From assembly GCA_948567375.1 (NCBI GenBank), contig OX419760.1:2170001-2234000 (forward strand): a stretch of DNA of 64,000 nucleotides, written 5' to 3'. This DNA is from Lunularia cruciata. Lineage: Eukaryota; Streptophyta; Marchantiopsida; Lunulariales; Lunulariaceae. Below are positions 43,835-54,960 of this stretch, piece by piece. The translations under genes were made by a program, and so were the position numbers. The notes beneath the pieces were generated by a model that had not been told where the DNA came from, did not search any database, and was given only the letters and a program-made list of their open reading frames with translations. Each line of letters starts with the position of its first letter. The stretch's first letter is position 1.

Positions 43835-46355
43835 CCTTGGTAGTCACTGGATGGATTTTCATCAAGCTAGAAGGTGTGAAGGGATGCTCACCATACATGA
43901 GGAAGAACGGGATGCCTTGGGTGGAGGCATTCACTGAATTGTTATAAGCGAATTCCACCAACGGTAGTAGGGTGTCCCACCTCTCTTGCTCTTCTAAGGT
44001 GAAGCCGCGTAACATGTCTTCAATCGTGCGATTAGCCCACTCTGTTTGGCCATTTGTTTGTGGGTGGTAAGCTGTATACACGGCCAACTTGGTTTTGAAG
44101 AAACCAAAGAATGTTCGCCAAAACAAACTGGTGAATTGGGTGCCTCTATTGGTGATGAGTACTCTAGACAAGACATGGTGAGCAAAGACTGCATCTAAGT
44201 ATAGTTGAGCTAGTTGTGGAGCGGTCACCTCCTTGGTGGTAGGGCGTACATGAATCATTTTGCTGAGCCGGTCCACAAAGACCACAATGGAGTCAAACCC
44301 TAAGGTGGTCTTGGGTAATTTGTAGACAAGATCCATACTCACTTGTTCCCAACGTTGGGTAGGAGTGGAGAGAGGTTGAAGGAGCCCTGCAGGAGCTTGA
44401 TTAGAAGCTTTGTTCTGTTGACAAAGTAGGCAGCTATGCACATAGTCCATCACATCGTTGCTCATCTTGGGCCAATAGTAATGGCGCTTGACTACATCCA
44501 AGGTCTTGTCTACTCCGACATGAGCTGCAATGGCCAAAGCATGACATTCCGCTAGAATGGTGGTGCGTAAGTCTGGGACATTTGGGATCCATAATCTGCC
44601 ATCCCGAAAGGTGAGTCCTTGGGTGCTGGTGACACCTTTGGACGATTGCGCTTCTACAATCTGTGGATCAGTTTTTGTAGCAGCTAGAATCTCTTGCCAA
44701 AATTCAAGGTTAATCTTAACCTCTGCCACCAAGTTGTTGGCCATTGGCATATGGGTGAATGCATCTACCAGTTGTTTCTTACCTTCCACGTAGGTGATTG
44801 TCATGTTGAAGCGTTGTCGCCACTCTGCCCACCAAATTTGGCGACAAGATAGATCCTTCTGCGTCTCGAGGTAGACTAGAGGTTTGTGGTCTGTCTCTAC
44901 TACAAATGCCTTCTCGCCCAGGTAGTGCTTCCAATGCTTGGTTGCTAGAATGATGGCCAACTCTTCTTGTTCTGTGGTGTGGTAGTTGCGCTCTACCGGT
45001 AACAACTTTCGAGAGAAATATGCAATTGGATGCCATCCGTCATGCCACTCTTGTTGTAGGACTGCTCCTATTGCTATGCCTGATGCATCTGTAGCCAACT
45101 TGATTGAACGTTTTGGGTCATACCACTTCAAGATTAGTGCATGTAGCAAGGCGGCCTTCAATTCTTGAAAGGCCAACTCTTGTGCGGTTCTCCATGTCCA
45201 CTTCTTTCCCTTGCCAAGTAGTGCCGTTAAAGGTTGTGCAACCTTGGAGAAGTCCTTGACAAATCTACGATAGAATCTCGTCAGCCCCAAGAAGCTCTTA
45301 AGTTGATTCTGATCTTCTAGGGAACTCCACTTTTGAATGACTTCTATTTTATCTGTCAATACTTGAATGCCCTCTGCACTTACTCTATGCCCTAAGTAGT
45401 CTACTTCAAACTTGCCAAACTCACACTTTGAGATTTTGGCGTACAACTGATTCTGTCTTAGAATCTGGAGGACCTCTTGTAGATGTTGTTTGTGTTCTAT
45501 CATCGTGCTACTATATACTAAGATATCATCCAAGAAGACGATAACAGACTTATCCAAGTATGGACAAAATATGTCATTCATTAGGCTCATGAAAGTGGCA
45601 TGCGCATTGGTGAGGCCAAAAGGCATCACAAGATACTCAAAGTGGGCATACATGGTTCGAAAGGCAGTTTTATACACATCCTCCTCTGCAATTTGGATTT
45701 GATTATAACCGCTCCGCAAGTCTAGTTTGGTGAAGTATCTCGCTCCATGGAGTTTATCAAACAGATCATCCATGCGAGGTAAGGGGTATTTGTTCTTCAC
45801 TGTTTGCTGATTGAGACCCCGATAGTCAATGCACATGCGCATTGTACCATCCTTCTTCTTCACAAACAAGACAGGAGCCCCATATGGTGATATGCTAGGT
45901 TGGATGAACCCTTTCTGTAGCATCTCCTCAATTTGAGTCTTACACTCCTCCAACTCATGAGGTGATAGGCGATATGGGGCCTTACAAGGAGGTGTCTTCC
46001 CCAAGAGTGTCTCTATTTTGTGATCTACTCGCCTTTTAGGTGGTAATCCTGAGGGTAGATCATCAGGAAAGACATCTTGAAACTCATCCACCACCTCCTT
46101 CAATTTCTCAAGAATTTGTCCAATGAGTTGTGCACTCTGGACTTCTCTTATTAGACCCATAAAACATCTATCGGTCTTACAGACAGTTGTCCCTACAACA
46201 TATAGAGGCAGTTTTTGCCTGTGTGATTTTTCTTTAACCCCAATGATTGACCATTGGTAGGTTCTCACTACTTTCTTCCTCCAATCCACCATTGGGTTGT
46301 ATTGCTCCATCCATGGCATGACTAAAATTGCATCATAGCGGGCTAACTGTATCAC
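43650..46355 (-). CDS. Element F pol: RT, RNase H, integrase core (901 open codons)
   Basis: Longest open frame in the window. It starts inside the protease end ([17 protein letters not shown]). RT lies at roughly residues 110-300 ([30 protein letters not shown] near 275). RNase H is at about 390-510 ([31 protein letters not shown]). The integrase zinc region and core are at about 590-850 ([26 protein letters not shown]). The second integrase Asp reads Asn ([10 protein letters not shown]) and HPQTDGQTE reads HPQTNGQTE, both G-to-A changes, so integrase should be inactive although the frame is open. No own start exists; it was part of a gag-pol polyprotein now broken upstream and at 43700. Confidence 0.9.
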   Translation of the reverse strand: MIQLARYDAILVMPWMEQYNPMVDWRKKVVRTYQWSIIGVKEKSHRQKLPLYVVGTTVCKTDRCFMGLIREVQSAQLIGQILEKLKEVVDEFQDVFPDDLPSGLPPKRRVDHKIETLLGKTPPCKAPYRLSPHELEECKTQIEEMLQKGFIQPSISPYGAPVLFVKKKDGTMRMCIDYRGLNQQTVKNKYPLPRMDDLFDKLHGARYFTKLDLRSGYNQIQIAEEDVYKTAFRTMYAHFEYLVMPFGLTNAHATFMSLMNDIFCPYLDKSVIVFLDDILVYSSTMIEHKQHLQEVLQILRQNQLYAKISKCEFGKFEVDYLGHRVSAEGIQVLTDKIEVIQKWSSLEDQNQLKSFLGLTRFYRRFVKDFSKVAQPLTALLGKGKKWTWRTAQELAFQELKAALLHALILKWYDPKRSIKLATDASGIAIGAVLQQEWHDGWHPIAYFSRKLLPVERNYHTTEQEELAIILATKHWKHYLGEKAFVVETDHKPLVYLETQKDLSCRQIWWAEWRQRFNMTITYVEGKKQLVDAFTHMPMANNLVAEVKINLEFWQEILAATKTDPQIVEAQSSKGVTSTQGLTFRDGRLWIPNVPDLRTTILAECHALAIAAHVGVDKTLDVVKRHYYWPKMSNDVMDYVHSCLLCQQNKASNQAPAGLLQPLSTPTQRWEQVSMDLVYKLPKTTLGFDSIVVFVDRLSKMIHVRPTTKEVTAPQLAQLYLDAVFAHHVLSRVLITNRGTQFTSLFWRTFFGFFKTKLAVYTAYHPQTNGQTEWANRTIEDMLRGFTLEEQERWDTLLPLVEFAYNNSVNASTQGIPFFLMYGEHPFTPSSLMKIHPVTTKVDAINTFVSRIQQGVESASHRLQIAQNRQKQYADAHHWHMEFNVGGSSVAIDNQPHISWIS

Positions 46356-46590
46356 TCGCCACTCAATTGCTTCTTGATATTCTCATACAAAGAGGGTTAC
46401 CCGTCTAGGTAATGATTCAATTCTCTCTGTTTGCCCATTTGGTAACTCTACTTCTTCACTTCCATCTCTCTCTAGATCCATTCCCAATCTTATTGCAACA
46501 GAGCAAGACAAGAAATTCTCTGTTGCTCCCGGATCTATTAATACTCTCATTTGATTACCTTCTAGGATTCCATTCAAGACAATCAATTGT
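46356..46590 (-). pseudogene. Protease remnant of element F
   Basis: The open piece 46586-46386 reads MRVLIDPGATENFLSCSVA. The retropepsin triplet Asp-Ser/Thr-Gly is Asp-Pro-Gly here, a single-base change that should kill the enzyme. A stop at the 3' end separates it from the pol frame. Confidence 0.85.
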
Positions 46591-47787
46591 GAGGTTGCCT
46601 TTCAGGATCTTTGCGCATTATTCTTCTTCCTTCCCTCACTTCTTTGCTTCCTTATGGAGCCAGTAAGGCTGCGGGGTACATTTACGAGCAATCTTTGTTT
46701 TCCAAAGTGGTTTCCACCTCTTCTTCTTCAATATGCCTCTCCATGTTGTTCAAAGATTGCATGCACAAAGGCCAAGGGCCTCTAGGGAAACGAGTGCAAC
46801 AATTGGTAGATATGTGCCCAATACGCCACAATTGTAACAACGGCGTTGTTCTCCTCAAGTCCCTTCTCCTTGTGGGACTCCATCTCTTTGTTCTTCTACT
46901 CGTCCCCGCTCCCCTTGAAGCGGCCGTGCTCCTCGATCCCGGAATCAAAGGTTGCCCAATTCCATCGGTACTGGTCCACCCATGTGTGGCATTTCTGCCC
47001 GATAATGTTGAGGTGGAACTACTCCTTCACCTCCACCTAATGCTCCTACTATTCACTGCGCACAAGCAATGGCTTCAAATATCGTGTGAGGGTTTTGTAC
47101 CATGACTTCTTGGTGAATCCGCTCTTTCAACCCTCGTTTGAAATTGTCGAGAGCCTCTACTTGACTCATGTTGGTAATTGGAACTTGTAGATCCAAAAAT
47201 GCCTCCACATACTCTTGTACGCTATTCTTTTGTCTCAATCTCCATAGTCGGGTTCAAGCCATCTGCACAGAATCCACCGATTGGAAATTCTTCAGCAGTC
47301 CTTCTTGCATTGCTGTCCATGTGACCTCCCTTCTCTCAGCTAGCATGGATCGTTCCTAAGCATCATACCATGTGAGCGCTTTATCGGTCAAGTACCCACA
47401 TGCAAACACGCTTGCAACATGCTTTGTGATCTCTGTTGAGAACAATCAAAAATACCAATTCATTCTCGAGATCCAATTTTCCACTACTCCCATCGTACGC
47501 TGCCCCTTGTAAGGCTCGATGTTGCAAGTCTTCTTCATCCGGAGTAGCAATGTGGCTTCATCATTGATAGGGTTTGTAGGCACGGGTGCCTCTCCAAGTA
47601 CTTTGGTCGCAGGTACTAGGTTTTGAGACGGCTCTTCTCCTTGCATGGCTTGATCATTCCTGAGGATCTGCACTTGACTTTGTAATGTCTCCATGGTCAT
47701 CTTAATCTCTCGAAATTCATTCAACATCCCTTGCATTCCTTGCACCAGCTCTTGCAACTGCGGATCCATGGTTCCTGCAACACCCAA
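46591..47787 (-). pseudogene. gag remnant of element F
   Basis: It starts near MDPQLQELVQGMQGMLNEFR (47769). The capsid reading includes LLLRMKKTCNIEPYKGQRT and, after a stop, SVQEYVEAFLDLQVPIT and EALDNFKRGLKERIHQEV. The zinc knuckle is CYNCG(x)IGHISTNC near 46830-46790, with a 1-base frameshift in the middle. About four stops or shifts in total. Confidence 0.87.
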
Positions 47788-47802
47788 TTGCTAACGTCTA
47801 CT

Positions 47803-48232
47803 TCAATACAGAGTCAATATAATCACTCTGGAAGGCGCATGAACTATCGGAACTACCATTGGGACCTCAGAAGCTATCACTCGTTGAAAATACTCCTCAC
47901 CAAAATTCCTAACCACAAAATCTCTAAACATCACTTTTGGCCTCACTACATAACGGATTTCTACTTGAGTGTTGAAAGGGAGAGGATTTGGGACATTCAT
48001 ATCCATATTATCATAATAGAATGTAGATCGTCAAATCCCACTCTCTATCATATATCACCACAGGTAGAATCATCGGGTTTGGTGAGTTCATCACTTTGTC
48101 CATGAATTCCGCACCAAAGTGATAAACTAGCGATACCCTCATCTGCTCACGCTAGATGTACATAACCTTGATGTGGAATGGGTTTGAAAATGGAAAGCTA
48201 GGTGCGGGAAATTGTTCCCCCGGCGCATCCAT
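47803..48232 (-). pseudogene. Two related short ORFs in the leader of element F
   Basis: Upstream of gag, between PBS and gag start. 48232-48011 begins MDAPGEQFPAPSFPFSNPF and has one TAG (48154-48152); 48006-47803 (67 codons, open) begins MDMNVPNPLPFNTQVEIRY. They share a layout, PF......I, later FG(A/E)E(F/Y), ...S..PM(I/V)(L/V)P(V/I)V, and an I(Y)I/ILTLY end. This suggests an internal duplication of a small coding unit. I do not recognise the family; gag-preceding ORFs are uncommon in chromoviruses. Confidence 0.5.
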
Positions 48233-48359
48233 CCCATCCGCTCTCTAAAGCACTTCCTAAGTCTAGCAATTACTCTATATTCTCCACCTCAAATTACTCA
48301 GTTTTAGTAGTTCGTGATATTCCAAGAGGGGTGATCCACTCTCTTGGACAAGAACACTT

Positions 48360-48371
48360 TCTCTGATACCA
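48360..48371 (-). promoter_or_regulatory. Primer-binding site of element F
   Basis: TCTCTGATACCA on the plus strand, the complement of TGGTATCAGAGA, one base from the 5' LTR. It matches initiator tRNA-Met in the first 11 bases. Confidence 0.92.
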
Positions 48372-48372
48372 T

Positions 48373-49099
48373 TGGAATACTCCAAGGACAAGAGAAGAGA
48401 GAAAACACAGATTGCACACTCAAACATTTGATGCCCCAAGGGAGCACCTTCTCTTTATTATATAGACAAAGAGGATCTCCTCCAAGGAAGCTCCACCATA
48501 GGATTAGGGACACAGATAGATGACATGTCAGCAAGCTCCACCCTTGGATTACTTACTTGGATGGGTGACCTGTCTAGTCTAGGTCCTATCTGGTTGGTCA
48601 AACAAGCTTTGATTGGAGGGAATCTTTTAGGGAATCTTCCTGTAGGAATCTCATAATCACGTGAGTAAGGTACCGTTGGAAAGCTCTCGACAAGACAAAG
48701 TAGGGGGGAAAGGAAGGCTAGCCTCTCCTCTGATAGGGGGGAATCTGCACATTTTCGAGGCCTAATTCATCCATTTAGGCCTCCAAAATTGCCTTCAAAG
48801 ATTTCAAGCATATTTTGGTTCCTACTCTATTAGTAGAAGTCCACTTTTGGTGATACCTCTTTCTGATCTATTTAGTCCATCATGTGAAACATCTTTCCAG
48901 ATGTTACCAAACCAATTCTCACCTTTAAATCATATGTCTAGCTATTGGTTGTAAGGTTCTAATGTCTATTTTGGTTTCTGCTCTATTAGTAGAAGTACTC
49001 TTTTGGTGATACTTCTATCTGATCTATTTTGACCATCATTCTAGAAGTTACCAAACCAAATTTCACATCTAGAATATATGGCTAACCCTTGGTATTACA
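48373..49099 (-). repeat. 5' LTR of element F
   Basis: TGGAATACTCC to GGTATTACA; pairs with 42506-43245. The visible differences between the two are mostly transitions plus a few short indels (for example in the poly-G tract near 48700-48740). Confidence 0.93.
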
Positions 49100-49833
49100 A
49101 ATACCAAGAGCTAGCCATATGATCTAGATGTGAAATTCGGTTTGGTAACATCTAAAATGATGTTATACATGACGGTCAAAATAGATTAGATAGAAGTATC
49201 ACCAAAAGAATACTTTTACAAATAGAACAGAAACCAAAATAGACTTTAGAACCTTAGAACCAAAAGCTAGACATATGATTTAAAGGTGAGAATTGGTTTG
49301 GTAACATCTGAAAGTATATTACACATGATGGACTAAACAGATCAGAAAAAGGTATCACCAAAAGTGGACTTCAACTAATAGAGTAGGACCCAAAATATAC
49401 CTGAAATCTTTGAAGGCAATTTTGGAGGCCTAAATGGATGAATTAGGTCTCAAAAATGTGCAGATCCCCCCCCCAATGGAGGAAAGGCTGGCCTTCCCTC
49501 CCCTTGGTTTGTCTAGTCGAGAGCTTTCCAATGGTACCTTTACTCACATGATTCTGAGACTCTTACAAGAAGATTCCCTAAAAAATTCCCTCTGGTCAAA
49601 GCTTGTTTGACCAACTGGATAGGACCTAGACCGACATGTCACCCATACAAGTAAGTAATCCAAGGGTGGAGCTTGCTGACATGTCACCTATCTATATGCC
49701 TAATCCTATGGTGGAACTTCCTTGGAGTAGATCCTCTTTGTCGATATAATAAAGAGAAGGTGCTCCTTTGGGGCACCAAATGTTGAGTGTGTAATCTATG
49801 TTTTCTCTCTTCTCTTGTCCTTCGAGTTTTACA
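49100..49833 (+). repeat. Solo LTR H, same family as F, opposite orientation
   Basis: Reverse complement of F's LTR, from AATACCAAGAGCTAGCC to CTTCGAGTTTTACA. Its first eight bases, TGTAATAC, lie at 42498-42505 on the other side of F, so F split it. Flanks AACGT (42493-42497) and AGCAT (49834-49838) could be a decayed target duplication (both differences are transitions), but that is weak. Confidence 0.9.
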
Positions 49834-51944
49834 AGCATTGAGCACAAAGTGGTCCAAGGACTATTCTATCTTACTATAAGATGTCGTAGTGAGATGGTCA
49901 TTCTATAAAAAATTAGTCCCTTGTTTGTATGTTGGGTTGGCGGGAAATGAGATGAACTTGCTTCTCCCTTACACTATTTGAGGAGTTCTTTGAGATCCTG
50001 TTTGTAATCCTTGATTTCCTAGAAGAGAGCTTTTTGCATTTCCTAGATGTTAGTCTTTGTATGCTCATGGAGTTTGACAAATAATGCCTCGAGTTTCTTG
50101 GTTGGGTAGGCCTTCCTTGTCAATGCATCAATTTGGGTCTTGTAGTCCTTTACCAATGGTTGTTCAAGTAGCTCTTCCATTTTCATTTGGAGTTGTTTGA
50201 GGAGCTATGTTGCCATGTACACAATCTTAACTTGTAACCCCACCTTTTCATTCTTGAGTTGTGTTTAATTTTTTTGGAGTTCCATCCGCAACTCATTTTA
50301 TATCTTTGTTTGTTTCTTGTCCTCCTTCTCTTGCTTACATTTTGAGGCTTGTATTGAAGTCTTGGATACAAAGATCAATTAATTTCTTCAGATTTTTGTA
50401 CCATGTCTCCACCATGGTTGTCTTGGCACAAGATTCATCCAGGTCACCTTGTAAAGTAGCAACATCCTTATCTTGTGCTTGGATTTGCTCAACATGGACT
50501 TCTTGTTATTGCGCAACCTCTTGTCTAATGGTAGAGAGGTTGGAATTTAAACCTCATAGAACCTTCTATGTTCTTCATCCATCTTAGGGTCTCTTCTTGC
50601 TTGTACTTCTCCAATGTATGGTCCTTCTTGCATGAATGTTCCTTCTCAATCTCCACCTCTTTCTTGACTTTTGTTAACTCATTATGAAGATGCCTTAACA
50701 CCCTTTTGCATGATTTGGTGGAGATGTCTTATGAGCATGCTTATGATCCTAATGGTATCGTCAAGCTCTTGGTAGAAGGGTAGGACTTCCTCTAAGGCCT
50801 CCATTGCTGGTGCCACCATGTTGACCGTGTGGACTATCATAAGCCAAGTAAGTGAGTTGCCCTTTAGTTTGAGGGGAAGGGTAGGATTTCCTCTGTACTA
50901 CTGATTTCTACAAAATTTTCATTACTTGTTGATTGTTTGCTTTTAGGTTTTTTAGTACAATGATTCCTTGCTATCTCATGGGATGTGTGTGACAGCCCAA
51001 TGTTGATGTAATTATAGTATAATTAATAAGAATAGTTGTTCACACAAGGATACAAGTTGGAAATAGTTGAGACATTTGATAACAAATAAAATGAAGAGAA
51101 AAGACTTGTGAAGAATGCAAAGTATTCTTTACTTGTAATTGAAGTATGGAAAATGAACACAAGTACCTTTGCATTACATGTGTTAGGGAAGCTATTAGGT
51201 CTTCCCTACCTAATTGAATTTTAACCTACATCCTTTGGACACACAACGCCCAAGGCCTATACAATTCAAAGTGCACTTGGTGAAGTATATATTGTTCCAA
51301 GTGCACATATTCAATAATTTGATATATTTGGAAAGTGTAGTGCTCATTTTCACATCTCACTTGACTTATAAAATAAAATTTGGGATGGGACAACCAGTCC
51401 ACAATTCCATAGCGTGTAAATATTTTGCCCTTTTTTAAGGAAAAAAGATACCATCATTTGTTTGTCTTTATTCCTTTAAAAATAATACATCTTCTATATA
51501 TGTACTTGGAGAATCAAGATCATATTTGAGAAATATGCATATTATGGTCAGGTGTTGATTTAGCCTTGGATCAAGCCTTAGCCAAACAAAGTTGATGTTG
51601 AAGTTGGAAATATAATACATCTAAATAAAGTTGGCAATATAATAAGTCTAAATGTGTTTTGATAATTTATGGGAGCCGGTAAGGAGATACCTTTATCAAT
51701 CTTGTGATATTTTTTTTTAATCTTGAGAATTAAATTTTTTTGTTTTACATTTACTTTAATGCTCAAGTTGAACTTAGAAACAACACGAAGCCTCTATATA
51801 TTTCATGTGGCTTTCTAGACATATATCTTGTGTATGTATGCACCATAAAATATTTAGGCTTATCTCAAATATAGATAATTAAAATGCCTTTGTAATTTCT
51901 AACATGCAAGTACACTCTATTTAATTTTTAGGTCTTTTCTCATA
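49834..51944 (-). other. Unassigned region with decayed minus-strand coiled-coil coding
   Basis: Between 50850 and 49970 the minus strand reads, in broken frames, Leu/Glu/Lys-rich helical sequence such as APAMEALEEVLPFYQELDDT and LQMKMEELLEQPLVKDYKTQ. I do not recognise the protein. 50990-51860 is AT-rich and shows nothing. 51861-51940 resembles 17525-17620 and ends at element E. Confidence 0.35.
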
Positions 51945-52569
51945 TGTTGTGCATATATGCATCACTATCAACATCATACACTATAGAAGCATAATACACA
52001 CATAAGTCATACACAATCTCTAAAGTACCACAATAATCAGTTCTTCTTCATCTCAATCACACTTAAATCAGATAGGTACTCAATTCTTCATTCAACAATC
52101 TACCAATAATTGGGCATTGATTACAAATCTCTTGGCTTTTCTCCACCATAACCAAGACCTTGAAGGCTCAAAATCAAAGAAGTGAGCTCTTTGGAGCTGC
52201 ACTTTGAAAGTATATCCCTATGCTTGACCTAGGTTTCTAACTCTAACAGTGCCACTGATGGCACATCTGACAATGCAAACGGTGCAAGTGATCATGGGTC
52301 CCACCATGCACTCAATAGCCCTAAACTAAAATTGGACCGCCAACAAGTAGTCAATGAGTAGTTACTCATTGACTACCTATGACTAGAAAAATATCTATGA
52401 CTACAAACACTATCACTCTAGCATCTGAGCAAACTAGCCTTCGTGCTACAAATGTTATGATAGTTATTGTGCATGTATACATTGCTACACAACATACATC
52501 ATTTTCAACATCATACAGTATAGAAGCACAACCCACACATCAGCTATACATGAACTCTAAAGTGCCACA
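51945..52569 (-). repeat. 3' LTR of element E
   Basis: TGTTGTGCATATATGC to CTAAAGTGCCACA, with the same ~97-bp repeats at both ends as in D (51945-52040 and 52465-52569). The following bases ATCACTCCCTTT give a polypurine tract on the minus strand. Confidence 0.78.
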
Positions 52570-52742
52570 ATCACTCCCTTTGTTAATGATTAGGTCCCTC
52601 TAACTTCAAATAGCCATCTACTCCATGTATATGGTATACTCTATGGTGTGCAAAGATCAAGAGGCCGGGTGCTATTAAACCCCATCATTAGTTGCTAGTT
52701 TGTAATCTGTACCATAACAAGTGAACCAACCATAGGTCAAGT

Positions 52743-53068
52743 ACATCTAGGATATAACCACTATCCTAAGGAACCACCATGAGAAGAGGAGTCAAACATG
52801 CTATATGCCATCATCTCAAACAGCTATCACACACTAACATAGTAGTACTTCCACCAAAAGAGCCACATAACATACACCACAAGTTTGCATGTAGAAGTGC
52901 CAAGCTTGGGTCCATAGTGCCATCACTATTTGGGAGGTGGCATAACACACAATTGTGCACATGATCCTTCCAAACAACACCATCATGTCCTTCCAATACA
53001 AGGACTCTAAAAGGAAAAACCTCACATACTCTCAAGGTAGTGTGGCCTGCAGTAATATCAAGTATCAT
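52743..53068 (-). pseudogene. Integrase C-terminus plus PHD finger of element E
   Basis: The 53068-52814 run has HTTLRVCEVFPFRVLVLE and KDHVHNCVLCHLPNSDGT, then WCMLCGSFGG, MLVCDSCLR, a stop, WHIACLTPLLMVVP and, after a frame change, W-L-Y-P-R-C-T (52754-52743), where D has Cys. Zinc ligands CxxC, CxxC, H and C are kept; the seventh is Tyr. The match to D supports a real, ancestral PHD finger in this family. Confidence 0.83.
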
Positions 53069-53099
53069 TGAGGCTATCTATTGTAGATATACATCATCA

Positions 53100-54300
53100 C
53101 CTAGATGAAATCAATGTATCGAGGGTCTATAATCTCCTCCTTGAATAGTAGCATATTGTAAGGTATCCTTAGGTTGAGAAATCACCAATTTCTCAAAGGG
53201 CCATTGGTATCACTCTCCAAAAGAACTCTGCCCATTGAGAACATGTGCTCATGCATACCTTTGGATCATCCAAGTCCAAAACTATAGTAGCATCTTGATG
53301 AATGGCTCTAGGTAAATCTAGATCTTGTCCATAGAGTAGAAAGTAATGAGAGAAGGAGGCTTGCCGGCTGAACCAATAGTCTATAGCCAACCAAGGTGGC
53401 TGGAGATCCCAATCTCCTAAGTGGCCTCTCTACCAAACCATACTTCTGTAATCCTCTCTTCACAATCTAAACCACACTCTTTGCTAAGCCATCTACCTTA
53501 GGGTAATCTTGAGAGGTAGTATAATGATTAATCAAGGCCTTGTCACACAAGACCTAAAACTCTCCCAAGAACTCTATACCTTGATTAGTCAAAACCTCAA
53601 TTGGTGCACAAAAATGATTAAGAACCCAATCTAGGAACGAGTAAGCCATCCCTTCATTGGATTTCTTAGAAAGTGCTGCCAATTCAACCCACTTGGAGAA
53701 GTGTCCATCATCACCAAAACATATCAATGATTGTCTAACAATCAATGGTAAAGTTCCAACAAAGTCCAAACTCCAATGGCAACCCAATCCCATGATAGGT
53801 AATGGGTGTAGCTATGGAGTAGGAGCATTAAATGATGCTTTAACTAAGTCACGAACCACACATCTTGCAACAAATTACTATATTTGATTTACATAGTGCA
53901 CCACCAATAATGATTATAGAATAAACTAAATGTACTTTACTCCAAAATGTCCCAGCTCCTCATGAGCATGATAGACCAACTGTGGTCTTTGAGAAGGTAG
54001 TGGTACTACTTGCACTCTACCATCCTCCCATACACAAAGAATGTATCTACCTCCAATCTAAACCAAATGGCTCATTGAAGAACATGGTCCCTCTCCTTGG
54101 CACCAATTGTGCCACCCACAACACCAGTACAAAGGTTATCCATCACAAGACATCATCATGCATGTCTTGTTGAATTGTACCAATATCTCCACCCTTTAGA
54201 TCCATGACCTCAATAACTTCTCTTGTATGCATTGAGAGAGATATCACCAAAGCCTCAATCAATATGCTTGGTCTAATCTTGCTAGTTGGGACATGGGTTT
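53100..54300 (-). pseudogene. Integrase remnant of element E
   Basis: Core at 53793-53554: GHFSKWVELAALSKKSNEG, FCAPIEVLTNQGIEFLGEF. The second catalytic Asp reads Asn. FSRQASFSHYFLLYGQDLDL at 53380-53300 is the downstream core. The HHCC part is near 53870-54060 in broken frames. Confidence 0.82.
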
Positions 54301-54334
54301 CTACTCAACCTATCTGCATCATGGTTCACCACTC

Positions 54335-54960
54335 CAGGTCTTCTCATTGAATCCCATCATAAGCATGTTGTAGAACCTCTATGGGTAAGAGGCTTATCCA
54401 CCAAAGACAAAGATGATGAGCCCATGATCCCACTTTGGCTACATCCAACAACACAATAGGTCCCATCCAAGAATGGAACTTATGTGTACTCACCATAACT
54501 CGTGTATGAGAATCATCCATTCAAAGGGATGTTCTTCAAAATCTAGGTTGGAGAAACAGACTGATGAACCTGCAGATGTCATAGTATACGTAACATCTCC
54601 CAAAACACACTAGAACAAGGATCCTAGAGATCTTGACCTCAGCCAACATGTGTATGTTCATGACATGGCCATCAAAAAATCACCAAATTAAATGGGACCA
54701 TGTCTCTCCAAATCCTACACCCCCAACAAGGAAATGTCTATTGGTAGGGTCTTTTGGTAACCTTTGACTGTTGACATTGATAATAACTCAAGATACTAAT
54801 AGGCCAAGTGTGCCACATGATGTATGGAGACTTACCTAGTAATCTCATTTCCCTCCACATAAAAATACATCTATACTCATATACCTGCCTCTAATATTAG
54901 ATACTATCAAGCTATGAGTGTGGTATGCAAAGATGACAACATAATAGACTCCGGAGGCTC
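54335..54960 (-). pseudogene. C5 methyltransferase remnant of element E (3' part lost, motif I deleted)
   Basis: Collinear with D's domain: SIHHVAHLAY, LPIDISLLGV, DLERHGPI, then motif IV as WPCHEHTHVG (Gln of PCQ now His), DPCSSVFWEMLRILRHLQ, a motif VI reading ILKNIPLNG (Glu to Lys) and GIMGSSSLSLVDKPL at the end. About 60 bp holding LFGGI (motif I) are missing near 54890, and everything after the RAH/WTN block is cut off by the RT deletion. Not functional. Confidence 0.83.

Larger units (their letters stand above)
42506..49099 (-). mobile_element. Element F: best-preserved chromovirus
   Basis: LTRs at 48373-49099 (5') and 42506-43245 (3'), a PBS at 48360-48371, a polypurine tract at 43246-43260, and an exact target duplication AATAC (42501-42505, 49100-49104). 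The polyprotein reads gag, protease, RT, RNase H, integrase, chromodomain; 901 codons of pol are open. The insertion lies 8 bp inside the end of a solo LTR of the same family (H): TGTAATAC at 42498-42505 continues at 49105. Confidence 0.95.

Noticed and set aside
43678-47105. Several plus-strand ORFs of 60-164 codons opposite element F
   Set aside because: Antisense shadows of pol and gag; no independent similarity.
47731-48105. 124-codon plus-strand ORF across the leader of element F
   Set aside because: Opposite strand to the element and to the duplicated small ORFs; composition as expected by chance.
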